Shown here: positions 37,201-45,780 of the stretch, one piece after another
How positions within the stretch are numbered: the first letter of the stretch is position 1
Layout of the letters: every line of letters begins with the position of its first letter
NCBI GenBank assembly: GCA_016717265.1
Contig: JADKFX010000001.1
Coordinates: 3,050,501-3,114,500, forward strand
DNA length: 64,000 nucleotides
Origin: Saprospiraceae bacterium
Lineage (GTDB): Bacteria; Bacteroidota; Bacteroidia; Chitinophagales; Saprospiraceae
Direction: 5' to 3'
Made by a program: the position numbers and the translations under genes
The notes under the pieces: model-generated
Seen by the model: only the letters and a program-made list of their open reading frames with translations
What the model was told of the DNA's origin: nothing
Databases searched by the model: none

Positions 37201-37468
37201 TCAGTCCACTATATGAAATCGTCCCGCCTACAGGAGATATTCCAATAATCGTTAATGAATTCAAGTCAATAGTTGCTGGATTCATCTCCTTATTAAATGT
37301 TACGGTAATAATTTGATTCAATGGCACTCCAGTTGCCCCGTCTGTTGGATTTGTAGAAATTACAATTGGACACAAACCAACGATTTCTGTAAAATCATCT
37401 TTTTTGCATCCATCTATTAAAGCCACGCCAACTATTGCAATGTTTAACAATAGGGTTTTTATATTCAT
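34211..37468 (-). CDS. Lipoprotein with eight Ig-like repeats and a DUF3494 ice-binding-like domain
   Basis: From the ATG at 37468 the protein has 1085 residues; an upstream in-frame start would run through the leader element. A lipobox (VALIDGC) gives a lipid anchor at Cys near residue 21. Eight tandem Ig-like (SbsA/Big_5 type) domains of about 104 residues follow, each beginning like PTVISTDPxNNATxV and ending WTFTT. The C-terminal 220 residues are a DUF3494 domain: VDLKSVARFGIIAGVGVSNN, GFPPGIVVNGAIYASDD, LDAQGDPNAVWIFQVASSF and NVFWQVGSSATIGDFTSFQGNILA. DUF3494 includes known ice-binding proteins and adhesins; ice binding is not proven here. Operon with the OmpA gene. Confidence 0.9.
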   Translation of the reverse strand: MNIKTLLLNIAIVGVALIDGCKKDDFTEIVGLCPIVISTNPTDGATGVPLNQIITVTFNKEMNPATIDLNSLTIIGISPVGGTISYSGLTATFTPGSLLQENTTYTGRVTRAVKDTVGNALQVDYVWTFTTGITMAPLVIITDPFGGETGVVLDKVISATFSMPMDPLTISEICFLIKNGSIAVEGTVSYSGNKATFIPTFSLDANTVYTGILTTRIKNTTGTSLASDYIWNFTTLALTPPTVISTDPFNNETNVALSKKISATFSVSMNPTSITNSNFTIKQGAVAIPGVVSYSGLTAVFTPTNPLLSNTTYTATISGAVKNLVGTLMGNDYTWIFSTGTIVVPTVISTDPSNNATGVLLDKIITATFSTQMNPLTINTSSFIIKEGSNIVQGSVSYLGTKATFIPINSLKPNTIYTGTITTSVKNLAGTSIANNYIWTFTTVNNIPPTVISTDPSNNATEVALSKIITAKFSVAMDPTSINASTFILRQGTSVINGTILYSGTTATFIPSANLKPNTLYTATITTGVKNVFGIAMAANYIWTFTTVTVPAPTVISTDPLNNATSVVLNKIIKANFSTQMDASTINTNSFTLKEGINVITGIVSYNGITASFSPSAALKSNTIYTATITTLAKNVAGVALAANYVWTFTTLTVSPPTVIVTDPLNNATGVPLNKIISAGFSTQMDPLTITNTTFTIKHNGISVLGVVTYAGTTATFTPSIPLIANTIYSGTITTGVKNTSGISLENDYIWSFTTLMLAPPMVTSTIPLNNEISVVYDQTLEANFNMPMDPLTINGTSFLLSYGNIPVSGTISYSGLKASFNPTNNLIPNTLYKATITTAVKNLAGVALVNDYVWTFTTKTSGGAPFVDLKSVARFGIIAGVGVSNNAGFSEIHDMDIGISPGVRSSVTGFPPGIVVNGAIYASDDVSPPGVAAMLIQAKNDLTAAYNFAKGASIPAPNVVSGDQGGKTLAPGIYKSNSSLLIANGDLTLDAQGDPNAVWIFQVASSFTTIGGAGGNIILSGGAQPNNVFWQVGSSATIGDFTSFQGNILALTSVTMNSGATAEGRMLCINGAIVLTSTNIINKP
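34880..37390 (-). repeat. Eight tandem ~310-bp coding repeats (Ig-like domains)
   Basis: The Ig-like domains of the lipoprotein form a direct repeat array at DNA level. The boundary segments (for example the codons for STDPxNNAT and for WTFTT) are highly alike from copy to copy, particularly in copies 3 to 7, while domain cores vary. Such arrays can gain or lose units by recombination. Confidence 0.8.
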
Positions 37469-37485
37469 AATATTGATTTTAACAT

Positions 37486-37522
37486 CCGCAACTTGGCGGA
37501 GACTTCGTGAAAATATTTTCAC
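37486..37522 (-). promoter_or_regulatory. Structured 5' leader of the Ig/DUF3494 lipoprotein gene
   Basis: On the minus strand a perfect 16-nt palindrome GTGAAAATATTTTCAC (37507-37522) is followed by CCGCCAAGTTGCGG (37486-37499), and the ATG comes 17 nt later. Same arrangement as at 31812-31848 and 54256-54292. Confidence 0.74.
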
Positions 37523-37526
37523 AACA

Positions 37527-37593
37527 CAAAGTTGAGAACCAGAAAATGTTTGTCGTTACAAGAATACAATTGGATGTTACATAATTCACATAT
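37527..37593 (-). promoter_or_regulatory. Shared stress-promoter box and -7 element of the Ig/DUF3494-OmpA operon
   Basis: Minus-strand box ATATGTGAATTATGTAAC (37576-37593), 46 nt before the TTTG (37530-37527) of the -7 box CAACTTTG. The presumed start of transcription falls at the palindrome of the leader. Confidence 0.74.
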
Positions 37594-37877
37594 AAATAAT
37601 TATATGAAAAAGATGTTTCTAAAATTATATCTACAATTTCAAAATTTATAAATCAATAAAATTCCAATAACTAAAAATTTCATATTAAAATTTATAAAAT
37701 AATGAATCCCGTGGATTTATTAAGATAAATCAAAAAAAAACAATAGCCAAGTACTAATCAAAACCTCTAAACATGGAAATCATACAACAAATAATTAAAA
37801 TATTACAACTGCTTAATGATTCTAGTCCTGAAATTTGCAGGTGTTAAAATTTTGTTCAAACAAGAAAATGTCTCAAA
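37594..37877. other. Gene-free stretch between divergent units
   Basis: Separates the minus-strand Ig/DUF3494 operon from the plus-strand M48 protease gene. AT-rich, no gene. A possible -7 box (AAATTTTG) lies at 37847-37854 for the protease, without an upstream island box. Confidence 0.4.
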
Positions 37878-38723
37878 ATGAATTTTAATAATCATTTACT
37901 AAATAATTACTTTAAAATAAAGAAACCCATATGCTTCTTCATGCTTCTTCTCGTTGCATTTAGCTGCACAAAAAATCTTGTAACAGGACGAAAACAATTA
38001 AATCTTGTATCGGAATCTGAATTGCAGGTAATGGCTCTAAAGGAATATACAAACTTTTTAAGTACAAACAAGGTGCTCAGTACGAGTTCAAATAAAAATG
38101 CCGAAATGGTAAAACGTGTTGGAACTAAAATTGCCAACGGAATAAAAACCTATTATGACAGCAAAGGTCAAACATCCATTTTGGAAGGTTATAAATGGGA
38201 ATTTAATTTGGTTGAAAATAATGATGTTAACGCATGGTGCATGCCAGGTGGCAAAGTAGTTGTATACACGGGTCTTTTGCCAATAACTAAAAATGAAAAT
38301 GCATTAGCCATTGTGCTGGGTCATGAAATTGCACATGCCGTAGCACAGCATGGAAGTGAACGCATGAGTCAAGGATTATTACAACAATTAGGTGGCACAG
38401 CATTGCAAGTCGCATTATCAAGCAAACCAGTGGAAACACAAAATTTATATCTAGCTGCTTATGGAATAGGAAGTACTGTTGGAGCCATTTTACCGTTTTC
38501 CAGAAAAGAAGAAAATGAGGCAGACCAATATGGACTTTACTTTGCTGCAATGGCTGGATATGACCCAAATGAAGCGATCCCATTTTGGCAAAGAATGGCT
38601 TCCACGGGTTCATCAAAACCACCTGAATTTTTAAGTAGTCACCCATCAGACAAAACTAGAATAGAAAAATTGAAAGCCAATATGCCACAAGCTATGAAGT
38701 ACTATAAAACTGCTAAAAAATAA
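37878..38723 (+). CDS. M48-family metalloprotease lipoprotein
   Basis: 281 residues. Lipobox VAFSC puts the acylated Cys at residue 30. The zinc site is LGHEIAHAVAQHG (HExxH) with the third ligand in ENEADQYGLYFAAMAGYDP, the standard M48 arrangement as in BepA/LoiP-like periplasmic proteases. It ends with SHPSDKTRIEKLK, the usual M48 terminus. Expected role is quality control of outer-membrane proteins in the periplasm. Confidence 0.93.
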   Translation: MNFNNHLLNNYFKIKKPICFFMLLLVAFSCTKNLVTGRKQLNLVSESELQVMALKEYTNFLSTNKVLSTSSNKNAEMVKRVGTKIANGIKTYYDSKGQTSILEGYKWEFNLVENNDVNAWCMPGGKVVVYTGLLPITKNENALAIVLGHEIAHAVAQHGSERMSQGLLQQLGGTALQVALSSKPVETQNLYLAAYGIGSTVGAILPFSRKEENEADQYGLYFAAMAGYDPNEAIPFWQRMASTGSSKPPEFLSSHPSDKTRIEKLKANMPQAMKYYKTAKK

Positions 38724-38875
38724 AGCAAAAAATAATTAAATTATACATATTAGAAAACGCCTTTTATAAAATAGCAATTGCCTATAAAGCGATTTGAATA
38801 TAGAAAATACGGAATCATCTGAAATACAAAAGCACAATATATTTTTTATAAATAATAAAGTAAAATTAAATACAA

Positions 38876-39550
38876 ATGAAAATTTCACAAATTAGTTTTG
38901 TTATACTCTCCATTCTAACGATCAGTTGTTCAAGCTGGAATAAAACACAGAAAGGTGCAGCCGTTGGTACGGCTGGTGGCGCAGCAGCAGGTGCCGTAAT
39001 TGGCAAAGCCGCTGGAAATACCGTTTTAGGTGCCATTATAGGAGCCACAGTTGGCGGGGTAACGGGTGCTGTTATTGGACGAAAAATGGATAAGCAAGCC
39101 GAAGAATTAAAAAAAGATATTCCAGATGCTAAAATAGATCGTGTCGGTGAAGGGATTGTAATTGAATTCAATAGTCAAATTTTATTTGATTTTGACAAAT
39201 ACGAACTAACTTCTGATGCCCGCACAAACCTTTCTAAGCTAGTTACCATTCTCCAAAAATATCCTGACACAAATATTGAAATACAAGGACATACTGACAA
39301 TAGCGGAACCAAAAAATATAATAATAAATTATCAAAAAACAGAGCCAAATCCGTTTCAAAATATTTAGCTGCAACAAATATTTCTAACTCGCGACTAAGT
39401 ATAAAAGGATTTGGAGAAAGCGAACCAAAATATTCAAATAATGAAAAAAATGGACAAGCTCAAAATCGTCGTGTCGAGTTTTTGGTATCTGCAAATGAAA
39501 AAATGAAAAATGACTCGGCAAAAGAAGCAACCACCTCTAGTAATAATTAA
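38876..39550 (+). CDS. OmpA-family lipoprotein with glycine-zipper region
   Basis: 224 residues. Lipobox LTISC (Cys18), then a glycine-zipper segment rich in GAAVGTAGGAAAGAVIGKAAG-like patterns (about 24-72), then an OmpA C-terminal domain (about 95-208): ILFDFDKYELTSDARTNL, IEIQGHTDNSGTKKYNNKLSKNRAKSV and NRRVEFLV, with the peptidoglycan-binding Asp and Arg. Matches the YiaD-like family. Followed after 43 nt by a beta-barrel protein gene on the same strand. Confidence 0.92.
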   Translation: MKISQISFVILSILTISCSSWNKTQKGAAVGTAGGAAAGAVIGKAAGNTVLGAIIGATVGGVTGAVIGRKMDKQAEELKKDIPDAKIDRVGEGIVIEFNSQILFDFDKYELTSDARTNLSKLVTILQKYPDTNIEIQGHTDNSGTKKYNNKLSKNRAKSVSKYLAATNISNSRLSIKGFGESEPKYSNNEKNGQAQNRRVEFLVSANEKMKNDSAKEATTSSNN

Positions 39551-39593
39551 TTAAATTTATTAAATAAAAATAATATAAAATAAAATACTAACT

Positions 39594-40286
39594 ATGAAAA
39601 ATATTGTAATCGTATTACTAATTATATTTAAAACTACAATTTGCCTTCAATCACAAGCAACAACTGAAAATTCAGGATTTGGATTCGGAATTCGAGCTGG
39701 TGTAAACTTTCAAAATATTAATGGCAAAAATGCAATTGACAACACTCTTAAGAATGATTTATTAATCGGATTTCATGGAGGTTTGACACTAGATATCCCA
39801 ATTGCACCAGAGTTCTATTTTCAAACTGGTCTCCTTTACAGCACAAAAGGAGCTAAAAACAATGAAGAAATTTTAGGTCAACCAATCAAAAGCACCATTA
39901 GCATTGGGTACCTAGAGCTTCCCTTGAATTTCTTATATAAACCTGCATTAGGAATGGGCCATTTATTACTTGGCTTTGGACCCTATGTTGGATATGGAAT
40001 TAATGGTAGCTTAAAATATGATGGAAACTTATCCAGTTTAAATGGAGATATCAAGTTTCAAAATAAAGTAAATATAACTGACCCAATAAATACAACATAC
40101 TTAAGGCCCCTTGACTTTGGTGCAAATATCTTAATTGGTTATGAATTTAGTAACAAAATTTCATTTCAGTTAAATGCACAACTTGGACTTACAAAAATAA
40201 ATCCAGAATATGAAGGATCCGTGAATGACAAAACAGCTATAAAAAATACTGGTTTCGGACTTTCACTAGGATATAGATTAAGATAA
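39594..40286 (+). CDS. PorT-like outer-membrane beta-barrel protein
   Basis: 230 residues with a signal peptide (about 1-21, ending LQSQA). GFGIRAGVNFQNINGK, FYFQTGLLYSTKGAKN, GYLELPLNFLYKP, HLLLGFGPYVGYGI and a terminal FGLSLGYRLR are the alternating strands of an eight-stranded barrel of the Bacteroidota outer-membrane beta-barrel family. Probably transcribed with the preceding OmpA lipoprotein gene and ended by the hairpin at 40311-40338. Confidence 0.85.
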   Translation: MKNIVIVLLIIFKTTICLQSQATTENSGFGFGIRAGVNFQNINGKNAIDNTLKNDLLIGFHGGLTLDIPIAPEFYFQTGLLYSTKGAKNNEEILGQPIKSTISIGYLELPLNFLYKPALGMGHLLLGFGPYVGYGINGSLKYDGNLSSLNGDIKFQNKVNITDPINTTYLRPLDFGANILIGYEFSNKISFQLNAQLGLTKINPEYEGSVNDKTAIKNTGFGLSLGYRLR

Positions 40287-40310
40287 CATATTGCTTTATT
40301 GTTAATATTA

Positions 40311-40338
40311 AAAGCTGCCTGAAAAGGTGGCTTTTTCT
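40311..40338 (+). terminator. Terminator of the OmpA-lipoprotein / beta-barrel unit
   Basis: Ten-base-pair stem AAAGCTGCCT/AGGTGGCTTT (two G-U pairs) closing a GAAA tetraloop, followed by TTT and a T-rich tract. It lies 25 nt after the barrel gene. Confidence 0.8.
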
Positions 40339-40471
40339 ATTTCTTATTTTAAACAAAACATCGGCTTTTTACACCCCCATTCAAAACCACCAATTATAAA
40401 CATAACACTATTAAATTGAAATCGATCGATTCAAACTTAGCAAAATCGAAGAAAAATAATAACACCCCTAA

Positions 40472-41371
40472 TTAAGATCCTTTGATTATCTGAACAGAAT
40501 ACTTATAGGGCACTATTTTCTGTCCATGTGTGATCGCATAAACCTTTGTAAATTCAGCTCCAAAATACAGAATTATTGCAGAATAGTAAACCCAAACCAA
40601 TATTAAAATTACAGAACCTGCTGCTCCATAAACAGATGCAATCGCAGAACTGCTAAGATAAGCCCCGATAGCAAATTTACCAATCATAAAAAGAAATGCA
40701 GTGAAAGATGCGCCAATAATACAATCCCGTAAAACAATTTTGCCATCTGGTAAAGCTTTAAAAATAACAGTAAACAATAGTGTAATTATCAGAAATACAA
40801 TAATTATATTAATACCATAAAATAAATAGACAGTATCCTTAGGAAAATAATTAGCTAAACGTTTACTCATAATATCCATTAATGCATTCACAATTAAACC
40901 CACCATAAGTAAAAAACCTACGGATCCAATCATAGAAAACGACATCAAGCGATTTTTAAGAAATTTTAAAAAAGCCCGTTTTGGTTTTGCTTTGATGCCC
41001 CAGATATAATTTAAAGAATCCTGTATCTCAGAAAAAACACCAGAAGCACCTACCAATAATATAAACACCCCAACAGTGGTAGCAAATGTATTTGCATTGG
41101 ATAGTTTTACATTCTTAATTGTTTCTTGAATTTGAAGCGCTACATTATTACCCACTAAGCCATTAATTTGGCCGAATAATTCACCACGAACAGCCTCTTC
41201 TCCAAAAAATATACCACATAAACTAATGATGATAATTAACAACGGTGGCAATGAAAAAATCGTATAATAAGACAATGAAGCACTTAGTTTAATTGCATCG
41301 TCCTCTATAAATTCATGAAAACTTGCTTTCATTAAATAAAAGAAATTTGTGTGCATTTTTCTTAATTCCAT
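40472..41371 (-). CDS. YihY/BrkB-family inner-membrane protein
   Basis: 299 residues with six membrane helices. DDAIKLSASLSYYTIFSLPPLLIIIISLCGIFFGEEA and SLNYIWGIKAKPKRAFLKFLKNRLMSFSMI are signatures of the YihY (formerly ribonuclease BN) family, as is VYGAAGSVILILVWVYYSAIILYFGAEFTKVYA near the end. The molecular function is unknown. It follows a BamA-like gene on the same strand with a 39-nt gap. Confidence 0.93.
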   Translation of the reverse strand: MELRKMHTNFFYLMKASFHEFIEDDAIKLSASLSYYTIFSLPPLLIIIISLCGIFFGEEAVRGELFGQINGLVGNNVALQIQETIKNVKLSNANTFATTVGVFILLVGASGVFSEIQDSLNYIWGIKAKPKRAFLKFLKNRLMSFSMIGSVGFLLMVGLIVNALMDIMSKRLANYFPKDTVYLFYGINIIIVFLIITLLFTVIFKALPDGKIVLRDCIIGASFTAFLFMIGKFAIGAYLSSSAIASVYGAAGSVILILVWVYYSAIILYFGAEFTKVYAITHGQKIVPYKYSVQIIKGS

Positions 41372-41410
41372 AATATATTAATACTTCCTGTTAATAAATA
41401 AGTTGATAAA

Positions 41411-43252
41411 TCACTTGAATAATAAACCAGAAGGCTTATCAATCACAAAATCCCGAAATCCAAAATCAGTCGTTTGAATAGAATTTATTTTAAAAATATC
41501 CTGGCCTTGACCTGGTATTACTGGAAAAAATGATACCGATAATTGAAATGTGCTAAATACTAAATGTTCATTTTTAATCAAAACTCCAAGCCCTAACTGA
41601 GAATACAAATTGCTCTTTTTTAATCCTGTTGCAGATGTTCCAAGCATTCCCAATGACAAATTAATATAAGGTCCGAAATGAAAGCCTATGAAATTCCAAG
41701 GAGCATAGAATTGCGATTGAAACGTACATAGAAAACGACTCGCTCCTAACAAATTACTACTGTTAAATCCATCTAAACCTGTTCCTTCATTCAATGTCAA
41801 ATTTTCATAAGCAAATCGATTAATCCCAATTAAAATTTCTGGTTTAACAAATTGACGTAATTTCCAATTACCGAATTCAAATAATCTAGTGAAATAATAA
41901 AAACTTGCTGATAACATACCTTGTTCAGCATGATTCTTTTTAAAAAAACTGCCATATTCAAAATTATATCCAAAATAACCCCAAGGATGATAATTTCCTA
42001 CAGAATATCGAAAACCCAAATAAAAACGATTTATATCATTCTTTTGTTGGAATCCAGAAGTAATACTATAAACACTACCTACCGGTACATCCTCTGCTAT
42101 ACCATAATTAAAAATATATTCATCTCTTATATAGTTACGGGATGATATTCCAATGGAAGCCATATAAAAATTCTCATCCGTATGAATTCTGAACGTATCA
42201 ATTAAGGAATCAGGTTGCTTTAAATATCGAACTCTATAATATCTAGATGCTAATATTAAATTACGCGTACGAGCAGATTCTGAATTACCCTTAAATAATT
42301 GAATGGCCTTTCCTGCCCAAAAATCTCCTGTATTATATTTAAGATTAAATGGAAAATAAGCTAAACCATGATAAATTACAGAATCCCGCCGATACTGTTG
42401 AGACATTAAAAACCCGGCAGCCCATTTTGCTAAAGGCGAGTAGAATGGCCTTTCGATAATTAAACTTCTACTAAAATTTTCATATTCATCCACCCCATAA
42501 TGCAAAACCGTCTTAATATAGGTGTTATAAATATTCGGTATTGTATAGTTGGTATTGAAAGCATTATTTCCTGTTGTGTGGTTCCAGCTAATCCCATTCT
42601 GAAACGTGTGACCCAATCCAATTATATTTTTATCAGTTAAATCAACTGCAATTCGCTTAGAAGAAATCGAAACCTTTGGTATAATACTCCAACTATCAAG
42701 AACCCGAATTACTATATCTACAGAATCAGATTTATTTGAGGTCCTTGTCACATAAAATAAAACATCTTGAACAAAATTTTGACTCCGAATCAACCGTTCA
42801 GATTCCTTCACTTGCAAGGAATCAAAAAGTTGGTTTTGGCGAATCAAAAGTAAATTTCGAATCGTAATATACTGTGATTTAAAGTGAATTTTATTTCCAG
42901 CTTTAGCAAACCATGAATGTGGCAATTCTGAAACATTCAACAATGAATATTCAAATGGATCCAATGTTTCAATTTTAATTTTCCGAATTACTTTACCTTC
43001 AAAAAACTTATAGGACTTCTGCTTTTTAATTTTCGCTGGTATTTTTTTAACATCATTTCTTTTTAATGTTGGTGCAGGAGATTTGAAAACTAGATGATAA
43101 AATAATTTAGCAAATTTGTGTTTTTTAGAATAGGATTCTAAGTTATTATAAAATTTTAATGAATCTTCTTTTGAAGGCACTTGCTGAGCATATACTTCTG
43201 TATTGAGTATAAGTAGATAAACACCAACCACGATATGAATCCAAAATTTCAT
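41411..43252 (-). CDS. BamA/TamA-like outer-membrane protein
   Basis: From the ATG at 43252 (613 residues) the N-terminus is a signal peptide (MKFWIHIVVGVYLLIL, cleaved after VYAQ); an earlier in-frame ATG at 43288 would add non-signal residues. Residues about 75-200 look like one POTRA-type domain (KIKIETLDPFEYS, ITIRNLLLIRQNQLFDSLQVKESERLIRSQNFVQDVLFYV, VDIVIRVLDSWSIIP), and the rest is barrel-like. The single POTRA and the size point to an accessory member of the Omp85 superfamily rather than BamA itself. Confidence 0.78.
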   Translation of the reverse strand: MKFWIHIVVGVYLLILNTEVYAQQVPSKEDSLKFYNNLESYSKKHKFAKLFYHLVFKSPAPTLKRNDVKKIPAKIKKQKSYKFFEGKVIRKIKIETLDPFEYSLLNVSELPHSWFAKAGNKIHFKSQYITIRNLLLIRQNQLFDSLQVKESERLIRSQNFVQDVLFYVTRTSNKSDSVDIVIRVLDSWSIIPKVSISSKRIAVDLTDKNIIGLGHTFQNGISWNHTTGNNAFNTNYTIPNIYNTYIKTVLHYGVDEYENFSRSLIIERPFYSPLAKWAAGFLMSQQYRRDSVIYHGLAYFPFNLKYNTGDFWAGKAIQLFKGNSESARTRNLILASRYYRVRYLKQPDSLIDTFRIHTDENFYMASIGISSRNYIRDEYIFNYGIAEDVPVGSVYSITSGFQQKNDINRFYLGFRYSVGNYHPWGYFGYNFEYGSFFKKNHAEQGMLSASFYYFTRLFEFGNWKLRQFVKPEILIGINRFAYENLTLNEGTGLDGFNSSNLLGASRFLCTFQSQFYAPWNFIGFHFGPYINLSLGMLGTSATGLKKSNLYSQLGLGVLIKNEHLVFSTFQLSVSFFPVIPGQGQDIFKINSIQTTDFGFRDFVIDKPSGLLFK

Positions 43253-43333
43253 CTGCCAATTGATAAAATAAAAAATATCTGTTCTCAAAATAAACTACAT
43301 TGCAAAGTAGACATTCAATTTAAAAACTACTTC

Positions 43334-44167
43334 TTACATACCTTTTAAGCCAAGAACAAAATTAGCTATTTTTAGATTAAAATCATTTGGTTTTTCAAGA
43401 TTTGATAAATGACCAGCATGATCAATCATTTCCAACTTTGAATTTAGTATCATAGCATTCATAATTTCCGATTGAGATGGCGGAGTTAATAAATCTTCTT
43501 CACCACATAAAATCAAAACAGGTAAGGTTAAAGCCTTCAATTCATTGCATACATCTTCTCTTTGTGCAATTGCATTCAAAGCTCCTATAATGGCAGCTGC
43601 CGATGTGCCATAAATAAGACTTCTTATTTCTTCAACGAGTTCCGTTTTGGATTCCAAAGTTTGTGTGCTAAATATACTATTCACAAAATTATCAGCAAAT
43701 AATTTGACTTTACCAGCTTTAATTTGAGAAATTGTTTGGCTACGTTTAAGTTTTATCTCCGGGGTATCATCAATACATTGTGTATCACAAAGGATAACTG
43801 CTTGAAATCTACCTGGAAAGCGACAAACAGCATTCATCGTGATATATCCTCCCATAGACAAACCACATATTATGGCCTTCTCGATTTTTAAAACATCCAT
43901 AAATTCAATTAAATCGTCAGCATATAGGTCAATACTATGAATTTCCTTATTGCTGGTAGATTTACCAAAACCACGTATGTCATAAGAAATCACACGATAG
44001 TTAGCATTGAAATAATCCATTTGTTTACGCCAAGTTGATTTGTCAAATGGAAAGCCATGAATAAAAATAATTGGAATATTTCCCGTTCCAAAGTCATCAT
44101 AACAAATACTTATACCATTCACGGAGATTTTACAATCAGATCCAATCACTTTTGATTTCAATTTCAT
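43334..44167 (-). CDS. Alpha/beta hydrolase
   Basis: 277 residues with a typical fold: oxyanion motif IFIHGFPFDKSTWRKQM, nucleophile elbow CGLSMGGYI (Ser), the acid in LCGEEDLLTPP and the catalytic His in IDHAGHLSNLEKP. Closest to the 3-oxoadipate enol-lactonase/esterase-like group; the substrate cannot be inferred. It is 70 nt downstream of the Mla genes on the same strand. Confidence 0.9.
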   Translation of the reverse strand: MKLKSKVIGSDCKISVNGISICYDDFGTGNIPIIFIHGFPFDKSTWRKQMDYFNANYRVISYDIRGFGKSTSNKEIHSIDLYADDLIEFMDVLKIEKAIICGLSMGGYITMNAVCRFPGRFQAVILCDTQCIDDTPEIKLKRSQTISQIKAGKVKLFADNFVNSIFSTQTLESKTELVEEIRSLIYGTSAAAIIGALNAIAQREDVCNELKALTLPVLILCGEEDLLTPPSQSEIMNAMILNSKLEMIDHAGHLSNLEKPNDFNLKIANFVLGLKGM

Positions 44168-44237
44168 AAATTCTACATTACTTTGCCATCATCCAAATAA
44201 TATATAAAAATAACTACTTATCTCAAAGATTTGAGAA

Positions 44238-44972
44238 TTAATTATTTTTTAGCTTCCTTGCCTCATCCATAGCCGCTTTCTTCTTCTTAAGCGCAAGTTT
44301 TTCCTTTTTGTTAAAATAACCTTTTAACAAAAAATTATGCTTGGCCGCTTCCATATTCTCATCCAATCCCTTAGAACTTCTTTTGAGATTCAAAATTGTT
44401 TGATTAAAATTCTCTGCAATCGTAGAGTCTTGTATCAAACGACCCAAAGTTCCATTTCCAGTATTGACTTTGAGCATGATTTCAGCAAGTTCCTGCGATA
44501 TAACTTCAGCATTTTCAGCTGTTATTTTAAGACTTGACATGATAGCATCTGTTTCAACTGGCTCTTTTGAAAGCAGGTGTTGCCCTTCCAAAACTTCACT
44601 CGCTTCGGTACTACCTTGTGTAATAATCAATAGTCGATCCCCAATTAACCCTTCAGAACCAATAGCTACCTCACTATCCTCTTTAATAAATCTTCGAACA
44701 TCTTTTTTTATTAACATATCGACTTTGACCGTAGAATCATTCAATATATCAATATTACCAACAGTACCAACATTAACACCTGAAAAGCGAATATTGTTAC
44801 CTACCAAGAGTCCACTTACATTATAAAAATTGGTTGTAATTTTAAATACCGGGTCAAACAAATTTTTTTGCCTTCCAATCAAGAAAATCGCTACAACGAA
44901 AAGGCCTAAGCCACCAACAATGAAAAGTCCAAGTCGAACTTTAAACTTTTGTGTATTTGTATCCATTTGCAT
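44238..44972 (-). CDS. mlaD: MlaD/MCE-domain lipid-transport protein
   Basis: 244 residues: one N-terminal membrane helix (KVRLGLFIVGGLGLFVVAIFLIG), then an MCE domain (about 38-118, ITTNFYNVSGLLVGNNIRFSGVNVGTVGNIDI), then a long helix and Lys-rich tail. MCE rings bridge inner and outer membranes for phospholipid traffic. A second ATG at 44966 is an equally good start. It follows the permease and ATPase genes closely. Confidence 0.92.
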   Translation of the reverse strand: MQMDTNTQKFKVRLGLFIVGGLGLFVVAIFLIGRQKNLFDPVFKITTNFYNVSGLLVGNNIRFSGVNVGTVGNIDILNDSTVKVDMLIKKDVRRFIKEDSEVAIGSEGLIGDRLLIITQGSTEASEVLEGQHLLSKEPVETDAIMSSLKITAENAEVISQELAEIMLKVNTGNGTLGRLIQDSTIAENFNQTILNLKRSSKGLDENMEAAKHNFLLKGYFNKKEKLALKKKKAAMDEARKLKNN

Positions 44973-44997
44973 ATTTCATTTTATTAAACAATTACAG

Positions 44998-45780
44998 TTA
45001 CCTAAAAAACGAATGAATTGATTCATCGGTCGACTGTTCAAACTCCTTTAGAAGTCCTTCTTTATAAACTTCTCCATCTTTAATCATTAAGATTCTGTTG
45101 GCTGTCAATTTTGCACAATTAATATCATGTGTTATAATGATTGAAGATGTTTTATATTGATCTTTAACTTTATTGATTAAAGTACTTATTTCAAAAGCTG
45201 TTTCAGGATCTAAACCTGTGGTGGGCTCATCATAAAGTATAATTTTAGGGTCTACAATAATTGTACGTGCCAAACTAATTCTTTTTTTCATTCCACCTGA
45301 AAGCTGTGAAGGTCTTTTATGTAATGCATCTAATAATCCAACACTCTCTAAAACAGTTTCAACTTTTATCGAAATTTCTTTCTCTGATAAATTTCTCTTG
45401 ATTCTTCGCAACGGAAATTCAAGATTTTGCTTTACTGTCATAGAATCATACAGGGCACCACTCTGAAACAAAAAACCGATATCTTCTCTTAATTTATTCA
45501 ACTCAGCTAAACTTAATTTACTTACGTCTTTTCCAAAAACTGAAATATTGCCGGAATCAAAATTTAATAATCCAACAATACATTTTATCAAAACTGACTT
45601 ACCAGTTCCTGACTTGCCAAGTACTACCAAATTTTCACCATTAAAAAGTTTCAAAGAAACATTTTTAATAACTTCTTGACTACCAAATGATTTTTTTAAA
45701 TTAACTATTTCGATTACAGACTTAGGATCATTCGAAATGTTAATAGTCTGATTAGGTTCTAAAGCTAAGATTCCACTCAT
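44998..45780 (-). CDS. mlaF: MlaF-type ABC transporter ATPase
   Basis: 260 residues with all ABC motifs: Walker A GKSGTGKSVLIK, signature LSGGMKKRISLARTI, Walker B IILYDEPTTGLDP and the switch His in IIITHD. It is the ATPase partner of the MlaE-like permease, whose stop overlaps its start by four bases (ATGA-type coupling), in the phospholipid-transport operon mlaE-mlaF-mlaD. Confidence 0.95.
   Translation of the reverse strand: MSGILALEPNQTINISNDPKSVIEIVNLKKSFGSQEVIKNVSLKLFNGENLVVLGKSGTGKSVLIKCIVGLLNFDSGNISVFGKDVSKLSLAELNKLREDIGFLFQSGALYDSMTVKQNLEFPLRRIKRNLSEKEISIKVETVLESVGLLDALHKRPSQLSGGMKKRISLARTIIVDPKIILYDEPTTGLDPETAFEISTLINKVKDQYKTSSIIITHDINCAKLTANRILMIKDGEVYKEGLLKEFEQSTDESIHSFFR

Noticed and set aside
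34880..37390. Regular direct repeats as a CRISPR array
   Set aside because: The ~310-bp units are in-frame protein domains of a single gene, with no short repeat-spacer pattern.
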